Assembly: GCA_027577415.1 (NCBI GenBank)
Contig: JANBQS010000580.1
Coordinates: forward strand, 1 to 15,175
Length of the DNA: 15,175 nucleotides
Direction: 5' to 3'
Source: Coemansia sp. RSA 922
Lineage: Eukaryota; Kickxellomycota; Kickxellomycetes; Kickxellales; Kickxellaceae
Shown: piece after piece, positions 1 through 8,724 of the stretch
Position numbering within the stretch: the first letter of the stretch is position 1
Layout of the letters: each line of letters begins with the position of its first letter
Notes under the pieces: model-generated
Told to the model about the DNA's origin: nothing
The model's input: only the letters and a program-made list of their open reading frames with translations
The model's database searches: none
Position numbers and translations under genes: made by a program

Positions 1-222
1 GTGCAGATGATCGAGTCGTTTAGACCTGGAGACATTATCAGAGCCGAGGTTATTTCTCTGGGAGATCAAAGATCGTACTATTTGGCCACAGTCAAGAACG
101 AGCATGGCGTGGTATTCGCACAGAGCACTGATGGTAACTCTATGGTCCCTATCTCGTGGGAGGAAATGCAAGATCCAAAGACGTTAGTAGTCGAGAAACG
201 GAAATGCGCAAAGACTTTCTGA
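1..222 (+). CDS. CSL4: Exosome complex subunit Csl4, C-terminal end (5' partial)
   Basis: Csl4 (EXOSC1) is one of the three S1/KH cap proteins of the RNA exosome, the 3'-5' RNA processing and decay complex of nucleus and cytoplasm. The 73 visible residues are the end of the protein. They contain the family's typical sequence: SFRPGDIIRAEVISLGD at residues 6-22, YYLATVKNEHGVVFAQS at 26-42, then MVPISWEEMQDPKT at 48-61 and a basic tail ending KRKCAKTF. This is the second half of the S1 barrel plus the conserved C-terminal segment. The frame is open to base 1, and the first codon is GTG, so the true start lies upstream of the window. The stop is TGA at 220-222. The next gene on the same strand starts only 65 bp (or 146 bp) downstream. 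Recognition rests on motifs recalled from the family; no search was run. Confidence 0.9.
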   Translation: MQMIESFRPGDIIRAEVISLGDQRSYYLATVKNEHGVVFAQSTDGNSMVPISWEEMQDPKTLVVEKRKCAKTF

Positions 223-287
223 GCACTATTTAGTAATAGAAAATTATTTAAATAATCACAGATCTTGATCCGTATAGAGACTAATCA

Positions 288-1346
288 ATGCCTCGACTGC
301 CTGTGCTTTACTGCACAGGCACTCTTTTCTTTTTCTTTTTTATTATTATTATTGTTTATAAATTGGAGATGCTCCAATCGTGGTACGCCTATGCTGGACT
401 TACAGCACTGATACTAGCCTTCATAGTTGGCAACGGCGTCTATGGTCAACAGCTATCCCTTCCACTAAAGAAGCAGTGTGCAGACGTGTGCGTCTACGTA
501 CAAGGCAGGATGCGCTTACTAGCAGTTCGTGTCTTGCGGCAAGGACCGATACCTCAACACGTAGGGTTCATTATGGACGGTAACCGGCGGTTTGCCAAAA
601 AATCACACATGGAGACACCCAGCAGAGGGCACTTGGCGGGATTCACCAAGCTCACCAAAGTACTAGAGTGGTGCAACGACCTGGGAATAAAGCACGTCAG
701 TGTGTTTGCCTTTGCCATCAACAACTTTAATCGATCGACTGAAGAAGTAGGCGCACTAATGGGTATTGCCAGAGACAAGCTACGGGACTTGGCCGAAAAC
801 AGCGAACTAGTAAACAAATACGGCGTACGCATTCGGGTAGTTGGATTCCGTGACCTGCTGCCTGCCGATGTACGAGAGTCGATAGAGTATGCTGAGGAGA
901 AGACGAGAGGAAACTTGGGGATGACTTTGAACGTTTGCTGTCCTTACTCGGCGACTGACGAAATATCTACGGCGATACGGCGACTAGTCGAGGATGTTGA
1001 AAATGGCTTGTTGTCAGCGGCGGATATTACCGAGTCTGCTTTGGAAAAGCGGCTGCAAATTCCGGGTCCTGATTTAGATATTTTGGTGCGTACCTCGGGT
1101 CAGATCAGGTTTAGCAACTTTATGCTGTGGCAGTCAGCCAAGATGGCATATATCCAGTTTGTCGACGCATACTGGCCCGAGTTTTCTTTCTACCATATGG
1201 CAAAGATATTGGTATCATGGCAGCTGGCATCCAGAGATATTGAGAAGCGAAAGCTGGCTGGAAGAGTTCATGACAGCTTGGCTTTTAGCGAGCAACTTCG
1301 AAACTCTGAATCAAGTAGCGATACTTGCTGTGGTGACAGGATTTGA
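288..1346 (+). CDS. RER2: cis-prenyltransferase (dehydrodolichyl diphosphate synthase subunit)
   Basis: Adds isopentenyl units in cis to farnesyl diphosphate to make the dolichol precursor at the ER membrane; in fungi it works with a Nus1-type partner. The 352-residue frame shows the UPP-synthase-family motifs in order: HVGFIMDGNRRFAKK at 91-105 (catalytic Asp97), GHLAGF at 114-119, FAFAINNFNRS at 140-150, DILVRTSGQIRFSNFMLWQ at 264-282 and WPEFSF at 296-301. A hydrophobic stretch near residues 36-53 could be an ER anchor. The start is uncertain. ATG 288 adds 27 residues encoded by a pyrimidine/ATT low-complexity tract (a Phe5-Ile4 run), whereas ATG 369 (residue 28) sits directly before the anchor and may be the real start. 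Two normally conserved acidic residues are Asn here: N146, where ENFxRS is usual, and N277, where SDF is usual. It could be the RER2 or the SRT1 paralogue. Confidence 0.88.
   Translation: MPRLPVLYCTGTLFFFFFIIIIVYKLEMLQSWYAYAGLTALILAFIVGNGVYGQQLSLPLKKQCADVCVYVQGRMRLLAVRVLRQGPIPQHVGFIMDGNRRFAKKSHMETPSRGHLAGFTKLTKVLEWCNDLGIKHVSVFAFAINNFNRSTEEVGALMGIARDKLRDLAENSELVNKYGVRIRVVGFRDLLPADVRESIEYAEEKTRGNLGMTLNVCCPYSATDEISTAIRRLVEDVENGLLSAADITESALEKRLQIPGPDLDILVRTSGQIRFSNFMLWQSAKMAYIQFVDAYWPEFSFYHMAKILVSWQLASRDIEKRKLAGRVHDSLAFSEQLRNSESSSDTCCGDRI
298..321. repeat. Perfect 9-bp inverted repeat followed by a T-rich tract
   Basis: TGCCTGTGC (298-306) pairs perfectly with GCACAGGCA (313-321) across a 6-nt loop, and is followed at once by a T-rich run (324-341) and ATT repeats. 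It lies between the CSL4 stop and the internal ATG 369, inside the N-terminal codons if ATG 288 is used. It could be a 3'-end structure of CSL4 RNA, a 5'-UTR hairpin of the prenyltransferase, or chance. A perfect 9-bp stem in a short spacer is unusual, but no function is shown. Confidence 0.6.
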
Positions 1347-1379
1347 TTATTTTTTTTTGCGTTTCTATTTTGTAGAATG

Positions 1380-1408
1380 AATAAAAATGACTGTTGATAA
1401 AGAATAAA
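1380..1408 (+). terminator. Poly(A) signal hexamers after the prenyltransferase gene
   Basis: Two AATAAA hexamers occur at 1380-1385 and 1403-1408, about 35 and 57 nt after the TGA stop at 1344-1346, in a very A-rich spacer. They are reasonable cleavage/polyadenylation signals for the plus-strand gene. The convergent cysteine dioxygenase gene ends at 1427, so only 80 bp separate the two stop codons and the two 3' UTRs probably overlap. Confidence 0.5.
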
Positions 1409-1426
1409 AAATTACAATGAAAAATG

Positions 1427-2098
1427 TCAAGTGGATGTGATGGCAGGGCCGTGTGGCATAGCCATCGTTGGATCAGCAGCGAAACCAGCCGAGCAGGCGT
1501 AGTTCTGGCTAGAAGAAGCCACGAGGCTAGTCAATTTCTGAGCGGTACATGTAGACTGAACGGCAGCGCCCGTAGACTCGTCAAAAGTCTTACACATATT
1601 ATACGGTGGCGAATACAAATGCAAAGAAACAGCTCTGGTAGACAAGGACGGATTGCCAATACGATGCAAGCCGATTTTATCATGCATATATGCGACGCTA
1701 TTAGTTCTCAACGGTGCCGTACGCCTCAGCTCCAATGAACCATCGCGTGGCCAAGCATAAAGCTGCTCGTCTAGTTCTCCGGCTAGGAGTTTCATCATGC
1801 AGTGGCTGCCAGCATGGTCGTGGATAGGGCTGCTTTGGCCTTCGCCCCAGACTAGGATGAGGAGGTTGTATTTGCCGTTACCATCGTCAACGAGATTGCG
1901 GGTATAGCGACTGCCTTCATGGTAGATGGCGTGTTGGACCCAGTCGTCGCTTTGTGATACATATGAGTGCATTAGTTGCTTGACTTGACGCACTGTACGC
2001 AGGTCTTCGCCGAGACCACTGTCTCCCATTGCTTCGTTAAGAGACGATACTAGGTCTTGCATGGTCTTGACTGGTAGCATGGGTTCGGTGGTAGGCAT
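1427..2098 (-). CDS. CDO1: Cysteine dioxygenase type I
   Basis: A cytosolic non-haem iron enzyme of the cupin fold that oxidises L-cysteine with O2 to cysteine sulfinate, the first step of cysteine breakdown toward taurine, sulfate or pyruvate. The 223-residue protein matches the eukaryotic type: YTRNLVDDGNGKYNLLIL at 65-82 with Arg67 at the substrate-carboxylate position, WGEGQSSPIHDHAGSHC at 84-100 with iron ligands His93 and His95, and GLHRIGNP at 143-150 with the third ligand His145. Cys100 and Tyr162 (in SLHLYSPPY) stand at the positions that form the Cys-Tyr thioether cofactor in mammalian enzymes, so a mature crosslinked active site is expected. The spacing His145 to Tyr162 is 17 residues, as in mammals. 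After about residue 175 there is a roughly 45-residue tail without known motifs. ATG 2098 is the first start in frame and gives the family's usual N-terminal length. No intron is needed. A fungal symbol such as CDG1 could also be used. Confidence 0.93.
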   Translation of the reverse strand: MPTTEPMLPVKTMQDLVSSLNEAMGDSGLGEDLRTVRQVKQLMHSYVSQSDDWVQHAIYHEGSRYTRNLVDDGNGKYNLLILVWGEGQSSPIHDHAGSHCMMKLLAGELDEQLYAWPRDGSLELRRTAPLRTNSVAYMHDKIGLHRIGNPSLSTRAVSLHLYSPPYNMCKTFDESTGAAVQSTCTAQKLTSLVASSSQNYACSAGFAADPTMAMPHGPAITST

Positions 2099-2231
2099 CG
2101 TTGATGATTAGCTTGGATAGTGGCAGAAAGTAAAAAAAGAGTGAGAAGGAGAAAGAAAAAAGGAAAGGAAAAATGCCGGAAAAATATATTGTTGTGGAAC
2201 GAAAGTGTTTTCTAGAGACATTTTGCTTGCT

Positions 2232-2240
2232 CCTTTTATA
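2232..2240 (-). promoter_or_regulatory. TATA box of the cysteine dioxygenase gene
   Basis: On the minus strand the sequence reads TATAAAAGG, a full TATA consensus, about 135-140 bp upstream of ATG 2098. The interval toward the ATG is strongly pyrimidine-rich on the coding strand (CTTTCTCC-type tracts near 2130-2165), typical of a fungal transcription start region. Confidence 0.65.
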
Positions 2241-2801
2241 AGCTTGCCAGAGGAAGGACTTACCACACACTGTCGTCCAAAAAAAGGAGCGACTGAGAGA
2301 GATGCGCATTAAAGAAACACTCTCTATCATATTGCACTGGGCCAAGAGTGATATCAATAGAAAGCGCACATCCATTTATTTTTTGGCGTGTGAGAAAGGA
2401 TAGCTTTTTTTTATTTATTACACTCGTACGAAGGTAGGCAACACGGACATCATCAGTTGGATAGGGGTGCCCCTCAGGGGCTCCTGACGGCAATTGATCT
2501 GCACGTCGTGCCTCCTCCCCCTTTTTTCCATTGTCTCGGAGCGTACAGATGACAGAAAAGAAGGCACAGATTTTCGTTCTGGTGACACATCATTTCTTTT
2601 GAAAAGAGAAGGGGGTTTTTGGTGGAGACCGCCTCTCTTTCTGTCCATAGAACATTTTGTTTGCGGAAAGTATCTATACAAAGAAATGAGGCTACTAGCT
2701 CTCACGCCCACAGACAAGTGGCAAAGGAAAAGTTGATCACATAGGATAAAGCCACTTATATCACGGTGACGTAAAAAAAATATTATTAATTTCTACTTTG
2801 A
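2241..2801. other. Intergenic region between cysteine dioxygenase and CSC1
   Basis: About 560 bp without a convincing gene. Short open frames on both strands here lack any recognisable motif and overlap each other. Contents: the AGGGG/CCCCT cluster (2463-2481), long pyrimidine and purine tracts, and a bZIP/CRE-like GTGACGTAA at 2766-2774 close to the end of CSC1. On the minus strand just past the CSC1 stop is an AATAATATTTTTTTT stretch that may serve as its 3' processing region. Confidence 0.5.
2463..2481. promoter_or_regulatory. Cluster of AGGGG/CCCCT stress-element-like cores
   Basis: Three cores alternate in 18 bp: AGGGG (2463-2467), CCCCT (2470-2474) and AGGGG (2476-2480). The last two form the near-perfect palindrome GCCCCT-C-AGGGGC (2469-2481). 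AGGGG is the stress response element bound by Msn2/Msn4-type zinc-finger activators in yeasts. The cluster lies about 225-250 bp upstream of the cysteine dioxygenase TATA box and about 320 bp beyond the end of CSC1, so the dioxygenase gene is the likely target. Factor identity is inference. Confidence 0.4.
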
Positions 2802-5800
2802 CTATTTGCACACACCTTCCGCGATACCAGCAGCTGCCTCGGGGTCAAACTCCACATCAGCCTTGACATTACACTTGGCGTCAATCCACACACCATCTGT
2901 GATGATCTGGATAGTGCCAGCTCCCCAGGTCCTCACATTCTGATGCAGCTCATCGCAAAGATTATTGTTATCCCTCGGCACCCATACAACAGACTCGGGT
3001 TTAGCGCGCAGAGCAGGATTAGAGAATGCCTCAGCCAAGGCATTATCGCCGGCATCAGCCTCTAGTCTGTCGCTCGCCATATCAAAGCGACTCCGTCTCT
3101 TAGCCATCGACGACGCCGAAGGAGCCATGCTGCGCCGTTGCCGGAGTTCCGTAGCCGAAGTATAAGAGTGGATGCTGAGTGAGTTATCGCCCGCCGCATG
3201 GTCGCCAGGAGCAAGCAGATTGGCCGGTGGCATAGGCATTTGTTGCGTGGCGTTGGCAGAGTCGATAGAAAGCACGTTGGTATTTTGGCTCGACCGCCTT
3301 GCGCTGATACCCAGTGCGTTATCGTCGTTGTAGTGGTGAGCGGTAGGCATTGGCAGGAAACCATCAGTAGTTTGCACATTCAGCACAGGTGGAGGGCTTT
3401 CGTCAGACATAATGGCTTCTTCTTCATCGGCAATATCCGTCTTTTCTTGTCCGGGTTTTGGGCTGATGAACCGCCTGGGGTCGAGTAGGCTAGGGACTTT
3501 GTGCAAAACATAGTCGATCAGTTTCTTGGGTACCAACGATCCATATGCAGCATAGAAGCCCAGTCTGGCCTTGTGTTCAGCCGTCAAAGCCGAGGCTGTC
3601 TCCAACGAGTCGCCGCTCAAGTCGCCGTCGCCCATGACATCAGGGAACATCGTGGCAATCTTGGGGTTAGCCTCAATATCGGCCGCACCACGCACAGGCA
3701 TATAGTTGATAATAGGTAGGTACGCGTCGTTGATGTACAAATGGGCAGCCACAGTGAGCAGCAGAGTAAGCCCAGTGAATACCACCCGCACGATGCCATT
3801 CGCATTGACCTTTTCGGCGATCTTTGCCACCATCATAAGCAACATATAAACCTCGGAGATGTACACGCCGACCATAATCTGCTGAATCGCCTTGGGGAAC
3901 GACAGACCACCAGTGACCCAGTTGGCATCGTTGTAAACGTATAGGAACTGGTAGCGGTACACTAGGTAGAACAGACCGAAATACGCGGCGACAAAGCAGT
4001 TGACGAGTGGCGAGATAAACGAGTACGAGAATCCCATGAGGAATATCAGCGAGTGCACAGGGATACTAGTACCCCAGTCAAACTCTGCAGGCTTCTCGGC
4101 ATTGGAGATGGCTCGCGGGGTCTTTGCGAATAGCAGCGGCAACACGTAGCGTAGTACCAAACGTGCAATCTGTAGAATCTCCTTGGCCGCACCGGTAAAC
4201 GCCAACAGCAGCACGTAGACAAGAACTGGCGTAGCTGACTTTGGAACGTTGACGGGAATCAGCTTCAGGATCGACGCCGGGTTCTTGGCCGTTTCGGTGG
4301 CAACAGTCAGAATAGCTGTCGAGAAGATCATAACCAGGTAGACGTTCCAAACTTGGAAAAAGAAGAACCTGTGAAGCAAACGCAAGTTAACCTCGCTGAC
4401 ACGCGGAATACCCTCAAGCCGCAAAAGCAGACGAAGAATCATAGGCAAGACCGCCATGAGGACAGCGAGGACCACAGCGGGGACGATACCCGAAAACAGA
4501 CCAAACCACTTGCTGTCCACCATGCCGGACAGAGCCGGAATCTTCTTCAAGTTATCGATGCTGATCAAACTGACCAGCGCCGTAGTGAGAATAGTCCACA
4601 CGATAACCAGGCCGATAGTCGCGGCAAACGAAAGGTACCCGCGAATACGACGATCGTACGGGTTCATATTCAAGTTGCTCCAGATAACGTCCTCGGGGTT
4701 AATGTCGAGCGAGATAGAGTTCATCGAGAATGGCTTGTAGTCCAACACGGTCTGTGCTGCCATATGTGCGGCCATCTGCTTACGGAAGAGAACAAAGGCC
4801 GAGGACTGCCGCTTGAACTGCTCCTTGTCACCGCTCATTTCGCAGATCTTTTGGTTCAACGAGGCGATCTGCGTCGAATAGTACTCAAAGGCGTCGAGCT
4901 TGGGACCCTTGAAGGGGATCTTGCTGGTACGTGTCATGGGGTGCTTGGGCGCCACATACGCAACACCCTTCTTGACAGACTTTGCGTGGGCCTTCTCGCA
5001 CTTGACAGCATACGTGGTCAGGGCCTTTTCAAGGCTACCAACAAATGCGTTACGATCCTCAACGACCTTTTCCAGCTTTGAGCAATTCCGGTTGACGATG
5101 ATTTGGCGCACACCGCCAGGGAACATGTTGAACATCGCGGAGAGCTTGGTATCGCTGTCCATCAGCGCGGATGGCAGCGTGGAGACCAAAACGGTAGAGG
5201 CACCGACCTTTGACGAATGCCTAGGGTTAGTCAACCACCAGATACGCAGGCGCGTGTAGACCTTGAGCTCACCAAAGATGGTACGCATGACCCAGATGAC
5301 AAAGATCATGAAGAACACAATGTGTACCCACAGCTTGCCGCTCTCGGCCGGAACATTGGCCATAGTCAGTCTGTCCATACCAGTTGCGGTGCCACCGCCG
5401 GTGATGTTGGCCGGCAGAATCGTTATAACCGAGAGAACGCTCAGTACAAAGAAGATGATGAACATCGTGCGCATAAGACGCAAAAACATGTAGGTATCAA
5501 GCCCAACTCGCGCAATGATCTCCTCGTCGCGAACCCTAAAAATGGCTGAGAGCCATGCTAGCGGACCATTGCTCACAGCTGACGAGCGTTTTCTACAACG
5601 GGAGAGAAGCAAGCAGGTTTAGCAATAGCTTTGATTGGCCATTGTCATACAAAGCCCCTTAGTTTAGATGTGTCACACGAGTTTGTTTGTTTGCCTATGA
5701 TGTGAAACGGATTCCTTACTCTTTACTGACGGCATAGGTCCGAGGTGCATACACGCGCTTGAATCGAGGGCGAAGGATACAGAAAGCGACAAAGATGACC

Positions 5801-5907
5801 GCCGCAACGACAAGGTTAAAGATGAGCGACGAGACGAACGTCGGAACCGAGTTGTCGGTCGTATCGGCACCGCTACTACTGCTACTACTACTGCTGCTAT
5901 CCGCCAT
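2802..5907 (-). CDS. CSC1: CSC1/OSCA/TMEM63-type stress-gated cation channel, two exons
   Basis: A multi-spanning membrane protein of the hyperosmolality/mechanically gated, calcium-permeable cation channel family (DUF221). Exon 1 is 5907-5720, exon 2 is 5592-2802, joined to 992 residues. Exon 1 encodes a Ser-rich N-terminus, the first membrane segment (about 24-46) and the family signature LRPRFKRVYAPRTY. The junction Glu63 codon is split 2+1. Exon 2 continues with a Trp-containing segment and IFRVRDEEI, membrane segments near 104-126 and 150-170, a long cytosolic domain (about 175-380), the channel-core membrane segments from about 381 to 690, and a Ser-rich disordered tail. The last 74 residues match the fungal PHM7_ext tail (NPALRAKPESVVWVPRD near 921-937). 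The exon 2 frame stays open upstream to a TTG at 5612, but no ATG precedes the conserved region, so the spliced model is preferred. Without exon 1 the first membrane helix would be missing. Several paralogues usually exist in fungi, so the exact orthologue is not certain. Confidence 0.9.
5593..5719 (-). other. Spliceosomal intron of the CSC1-like gene (127 nt)
   Basis: On the coding strand the donor is GA|GTAAGG (intron starts at 5719) and the acceptor is a pyrimidine-rich stretch ending TTGTAG| (intron ends at 5593). A branch-point-like TTGCTAAAC lies about 30 nt before the acceptor. Phase is consistent: exon 1 ends with two bases of a codon and exon 2 supplies the third. The joined protein reproduces the expected family order (YAPRTY, a short linker, then the W-x-x-x-[IF]F segment). 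Without splicing, the TAA at 5716-5718 ends the frame. Confidence 0.88.
5872..5899 (-). repeat. Trinucleotide repeat encoding a serine run
   Basis: AGC/AGT codons in near-tandem encode nine serines (residues 4-12) at the N-terminus of the CSC1-like channel. Mixed codons suggest an old, partly degenerate microsatellite. Its length may vary between strains without affecting the first membrane helix. Confidence 0.6.
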
Positions 5908-6414
5908 TTCGATAGTTGCTCAAAAAACAGAGCTTGCTGAATTCAACTGTAATGGGCGGGCGGGTGAATAAAAAAGGGGGAAAAAAATAAAGCGCGCGTG
6001 TGTGCCGAGAGGGCGGTTAACAAAATAAAGCGAGACGAGACTGGAGAAGAGAAGAGAAGAAAAAGCTTGCAAAACACAATACAGATACAACGAAAAGGAA
6101 AAGAAGAAATTGAAGTATTCTTCGCCGATCTCGTGCGTTTTCTATGTACGAAGGTGCATGCGACTGGAAAATTTTCCTTTCTGGAAGAGCCCAAAAATAG
6201 TTCGTCTTTTGGGGGTGCAAGCAATCGGTGGTTGGTGCCACCAAAAATAAAACAAGTAAAAATGTCGTCATGGATTATTCTTTTCTCATCGTCCAGGGAC
6301 GACCCCGTGTCACACAGAAGCGTGGTTGGCTGATTATGATCATTAATGGCAATATGTCATGGGTAAAAGGGTGAAATTGATTAATAGTATGTTGACAAAT
6401 AGAGGCTAAAGTAA
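5908..6414. other. Intergenic region: CSC1 promoter and MET6 3' end
   Basis: About 500 bp between the CSC1 start and the MET6 stop. No convincing gene: open frames on both strands here are low in complexity and unlike known proteins. The part near CSC1 is rich in purine tracts on the plus strand (pyrimidine on the coding strand) with no clear TATA box. An inverted repeat TTGGTG-C-CACCAA sits at 6232-6244. The MET6 3' UTR must lie in roughly the last 150 bp of the region. Confidence 0.5.
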
Positions 6415-8724
6415 TCAAGCAGCGTGTGCCTGGCGGGCAGCGACAGCAACAGCGACCAAGTTAGTCAGCGATTCCTTGACCTCAGGCCAGCCACGGGTCT
6501 TGAGACCGCAGTCGGGGTTAGCCCACAGGTTCTCCGCGGGGATGTACTTTTGCAAGGCAGCAAAGCGCGCGGCCATCTCCTCGACCGAGGGGACACGCGG
6601 CGAGTGGATGTCGTAGAGACCCGGACCGATCTCAGCAGCGTAGCCGTGGACCTCGAGGGCGCCCAAAAGCTTGAGGTCGGACTTTGAATTCTCGATAGTA
6701 ATGACATCAGCGTCGAGGCTCTTGATAGCAGTGAAGATCTCGTTAAAGTCGCTGTAGCAGAAGTGCGTGTGGATCTGAGTCTCGTTACGCACGCCAGTAG
6801 TCGCCAGACGGAACACATCAACAGACCACTTGAGATACGCCTCGTAGTCGGCCTTGCGCAGTGGCAGACCCTCGCGGATAGCGGGCTCATCGACCTGGAT
6901 CACGCGGATACCAGCAGCCTCCAGGTCAACGACCTCATCGCGGATAGCCAAGGCAATCTGGCCGGCAGTCTGAGAGCGGGGCTGGTCATCGCGCACAAAC
7001 GACCACTGCAGAATAGTCACTGGACCAGTAAGCATACCCTTGACGGGCTTGTTGGGCGAGCACGACTGGGCGAACTTTGCCACATCGACGGTCATAGCGT
7101 GTGGGCGCGAGACATCGCCAAAGATGACTGGCGGCTTGACGCAGCGCGAGCCGTAGGACTGGACCCATCCGCGCTTAGTGAAAACAAAGCCCTCGAGGTG
7201 CTCGCCAAAGAACTCCACCATGTCAGTACGCTCAAACTCACCGTGAACCAGGACATCGAGTCCGGCCTCGTCTTGCCACTCGATGCATTTGCGAGTTTCG
7301 ACGTCGAGGAACTGCAAGTACTCCTCCTGGCTCAAAGCGCCCTTGCGGAACTGTGCGCGCGCCTTGCGTACCTCAGCCGTCTGCGGGAACGACCCGATAG
7401 TAGTGGTTGGGAACAAGGGAAGCTTGAGCGTGTCGCGCTGTACTGCCTGCCGCACATTGAACGCCGCCTGGCGGGTGTATGACGACTCGTCGAGAGCTGC
7501 CAGCCGCTGCTGGACGGCAGGGCGGGTAATGCGCTCAGACTGCTGGCGGCTCAAAACATTGGCCGCGTTGCGCTGCAGCTGCTCGGCAACCGAGTCGCGG
7601 TCGGCGATGGCAGCGGCGAGAATAGTGATTTCCTCGACCTTCTCCTCGGCAAATGACAGCCAGCCCAGCGTCTCCTCGTCGAGGTGTCCGACCTCAGGCT
7701 TGAGCGAGTGTGGCGAGTGCAAGAGCGAGCACGAGCTGCTGACCCAAACTGGAGCCGCAGACTGCCGTGCGCTAGTGATTGTGGCAAGGGTAGCCAGCTG
7801 CTTGTCCAAGTTAGCCTTCCAGATGTTGCGACCGTTAATCAGACCAGCAGAGATGACCTTGTCGGCGGGGATAACCTCAAGCGCCGAGTCCAAGTCAGCT
7901 GCACCACGGACTAGATCCAAGTGGATGCCGTGTACGGGAAGAGTAGCGGCCCAGGAGAGGTTGTCACCGAGACGGCCAAAGTAGCTAGTCAACAGGTACT
8001 TGAGGCCAGAGACTTGAGCGAACTCGGCGTAGGCCTGGGCAAAGGCGGGCTGGTAGACAGCGACATCGAGATCAAGCGATAGCACGGGCTCGTCCACTTG
8101 TACCCACTCAGCTCCAGCAGCAGCCAGCTGGCCAAAGAGCTCGACGTAGACAGGAAGAAGGCGGGCCAAATGGTCCAACGGCTTGGTTGACGAGCCCTTG
8201 GCGGTCTTGCTAAGCGCCAAAAGAGAAACGGGACCGAGAACAACAGGACGAGCAGCGTAGCCGAGAGCCTTGGCCTCCTTGAACTCGTCAACGACCTTGG
8301 TCGAGTGCAGGCTAAACACCTGGTTGTCAGCGACCTCGGGCACCATGTAGTGGTAGTTAGTGTCGAACCACTTTTTCATCTCGAGCGACGGAACGTCAAT
8401 ACCGATAGACTTGTTTTGTAGACCGCGGCCCATAGCGAAATAAGCCTGCGTACCGGCGTTGTCGACTTGTTGGTAACGCTCGGGAATAATACCAGCGGCA
8501 AATGCTGCGTCTAGGACGTGGTCGTAGTACGAAAAGTCGCCCACTGGGACTTCGCTGAGACCATACGATGCCTGGAGTGCCCAGTGGTCAGCGCGGAGTT
8601 GCTTGCTGCCCTCAGCCAGTTCTTGCTCAGTAACCTTGCCCGACCAAAAGCCCTCGACGAGTTTCTTGAGTTGACGGTCAGATCCCATGCGAGGGAAGCC
8701 GAGAATAGTAGACTTGATAGACAT
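6415..8724 (-). CDS. MET6: Cobalamin-independent methionine synthase (5-methyl-THF-homocysteine methyltransferase)
   Basis: Transfers a methyl group from methyltetrahydropteroyl-triglutamate to homocysteine, the last step of methionine synthesis, in the cytosol. At 769 residues it has the normal fungal/plant MetE length, with two (beta/alpha)8 barrels. N-terminal barrel: GFPRMGSDRQLK near 9-20, WVQVDEPVLSLD at 207-218. C-terminal catalytic barrel: TTTIGSFPQT at 440-449, VHGEFERTDMVEFFGE at 493-508, GMLTGPVTILQWSFVRDD at 563-580, IQVDEPAIREGLPLR at 609-623. Predicted zinc ligands are His654, Cys656, Glu678 and Cys739; their spacing (2, 22 and 61 residues) equals that of E. coli MetE. The final motif is NPDCGLKTRGWPEV. 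The frame is uninterrupted and intron-free, starting at ATG 8724 with the usual MxxKSTILGFPRMG beginning. Codons end mainly in G or C, as expected for a highly expressed gene, and in contrast to the small genes to the right. Confidence 0.97.
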   Translation of the reverse strand: MSIKSTILGFPRMGSDRQLKKLVEGFWSGKVTEQELAEGSKQLRADHWALQASYGLSEVPVGDFSYYDHVLDAAFAAGIIPERYQQVDNAGTQAYFAMGRGLQNKSIGIDVPSLEMKKWFDTNYHYMVPEVADNQVFSLHSTKVVDEFKEAKALGYAARPVVLGPVSLLALSKTAKGSSTKPLDHLARLLPVYVELFGQLAAAGAEWVQVDEPVLSLDLDVAVYQPAFAQAYAEFAQVSGLKYLLTSYFGRLGDNLSWAATLPVHGIHLDLVRGAADLDSALEVIPADKVISAGLINGRNIWKANLDKQLATLATITSARQSAAPVWVSSSCSLLHSPHSLKPEVGHLDEETLGWLSFAEEKVEEITILAAAIADRDSVAEQLQRNAANVLSRQQSERITRPAVQQRLAALDESSYTRQAAFNVRQAVQRDTLKLPLFPTTTIGSFPQTAEVRKARAQFRKGALSQEEYLQFLDVETRKCIEWQDEAGLDVLVHGEFERTDMVEFFGEHLEGFVFTKRGWVQSYGSRCVKPPVIFGDVSRPHAMTVDVAKFAQSCSPNKPVKGMLTGPVTILQWSFVRDDQPRSQTAGQIALAIRDEVVDLEAAGIRVIQVDEPAIREGLPLRKADYEAYLKWSVDVFRLATTGVRNETQIHTHFCYSDFNEIFTAIKSLDADVITIENSKSDLKLLGALEVHGYAAEIGPGLYDIHSPRVPSVEEMAARFAALQKYIPAENLWANPDCGLKTRGWPEVKESLTNLVAVAVAARQAHAA

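Noticed and set aside
2260..2736. Small overlapping open frames between cysteine dioxygenase and CSC1
   Set aside because: They overlap on both strands, lack motifs and contain promoter-like tracts; chance frames are the simplest explanation.
4353..5081. 242-codon plus-strand open frame inside the CSC1-like gene
   Set aside because: It is fully antisense to a well-supported membrane protein gene, has no known motif and low-complexity charged composition; it follows from codon bias on the other strand.
6763..7984. Two long plus-strand open frames (239 and 233 codons) over MET6
   Set aside because: Antisense to the catalytic domains of MET6 in G/C-biased codons; no motif of their own.
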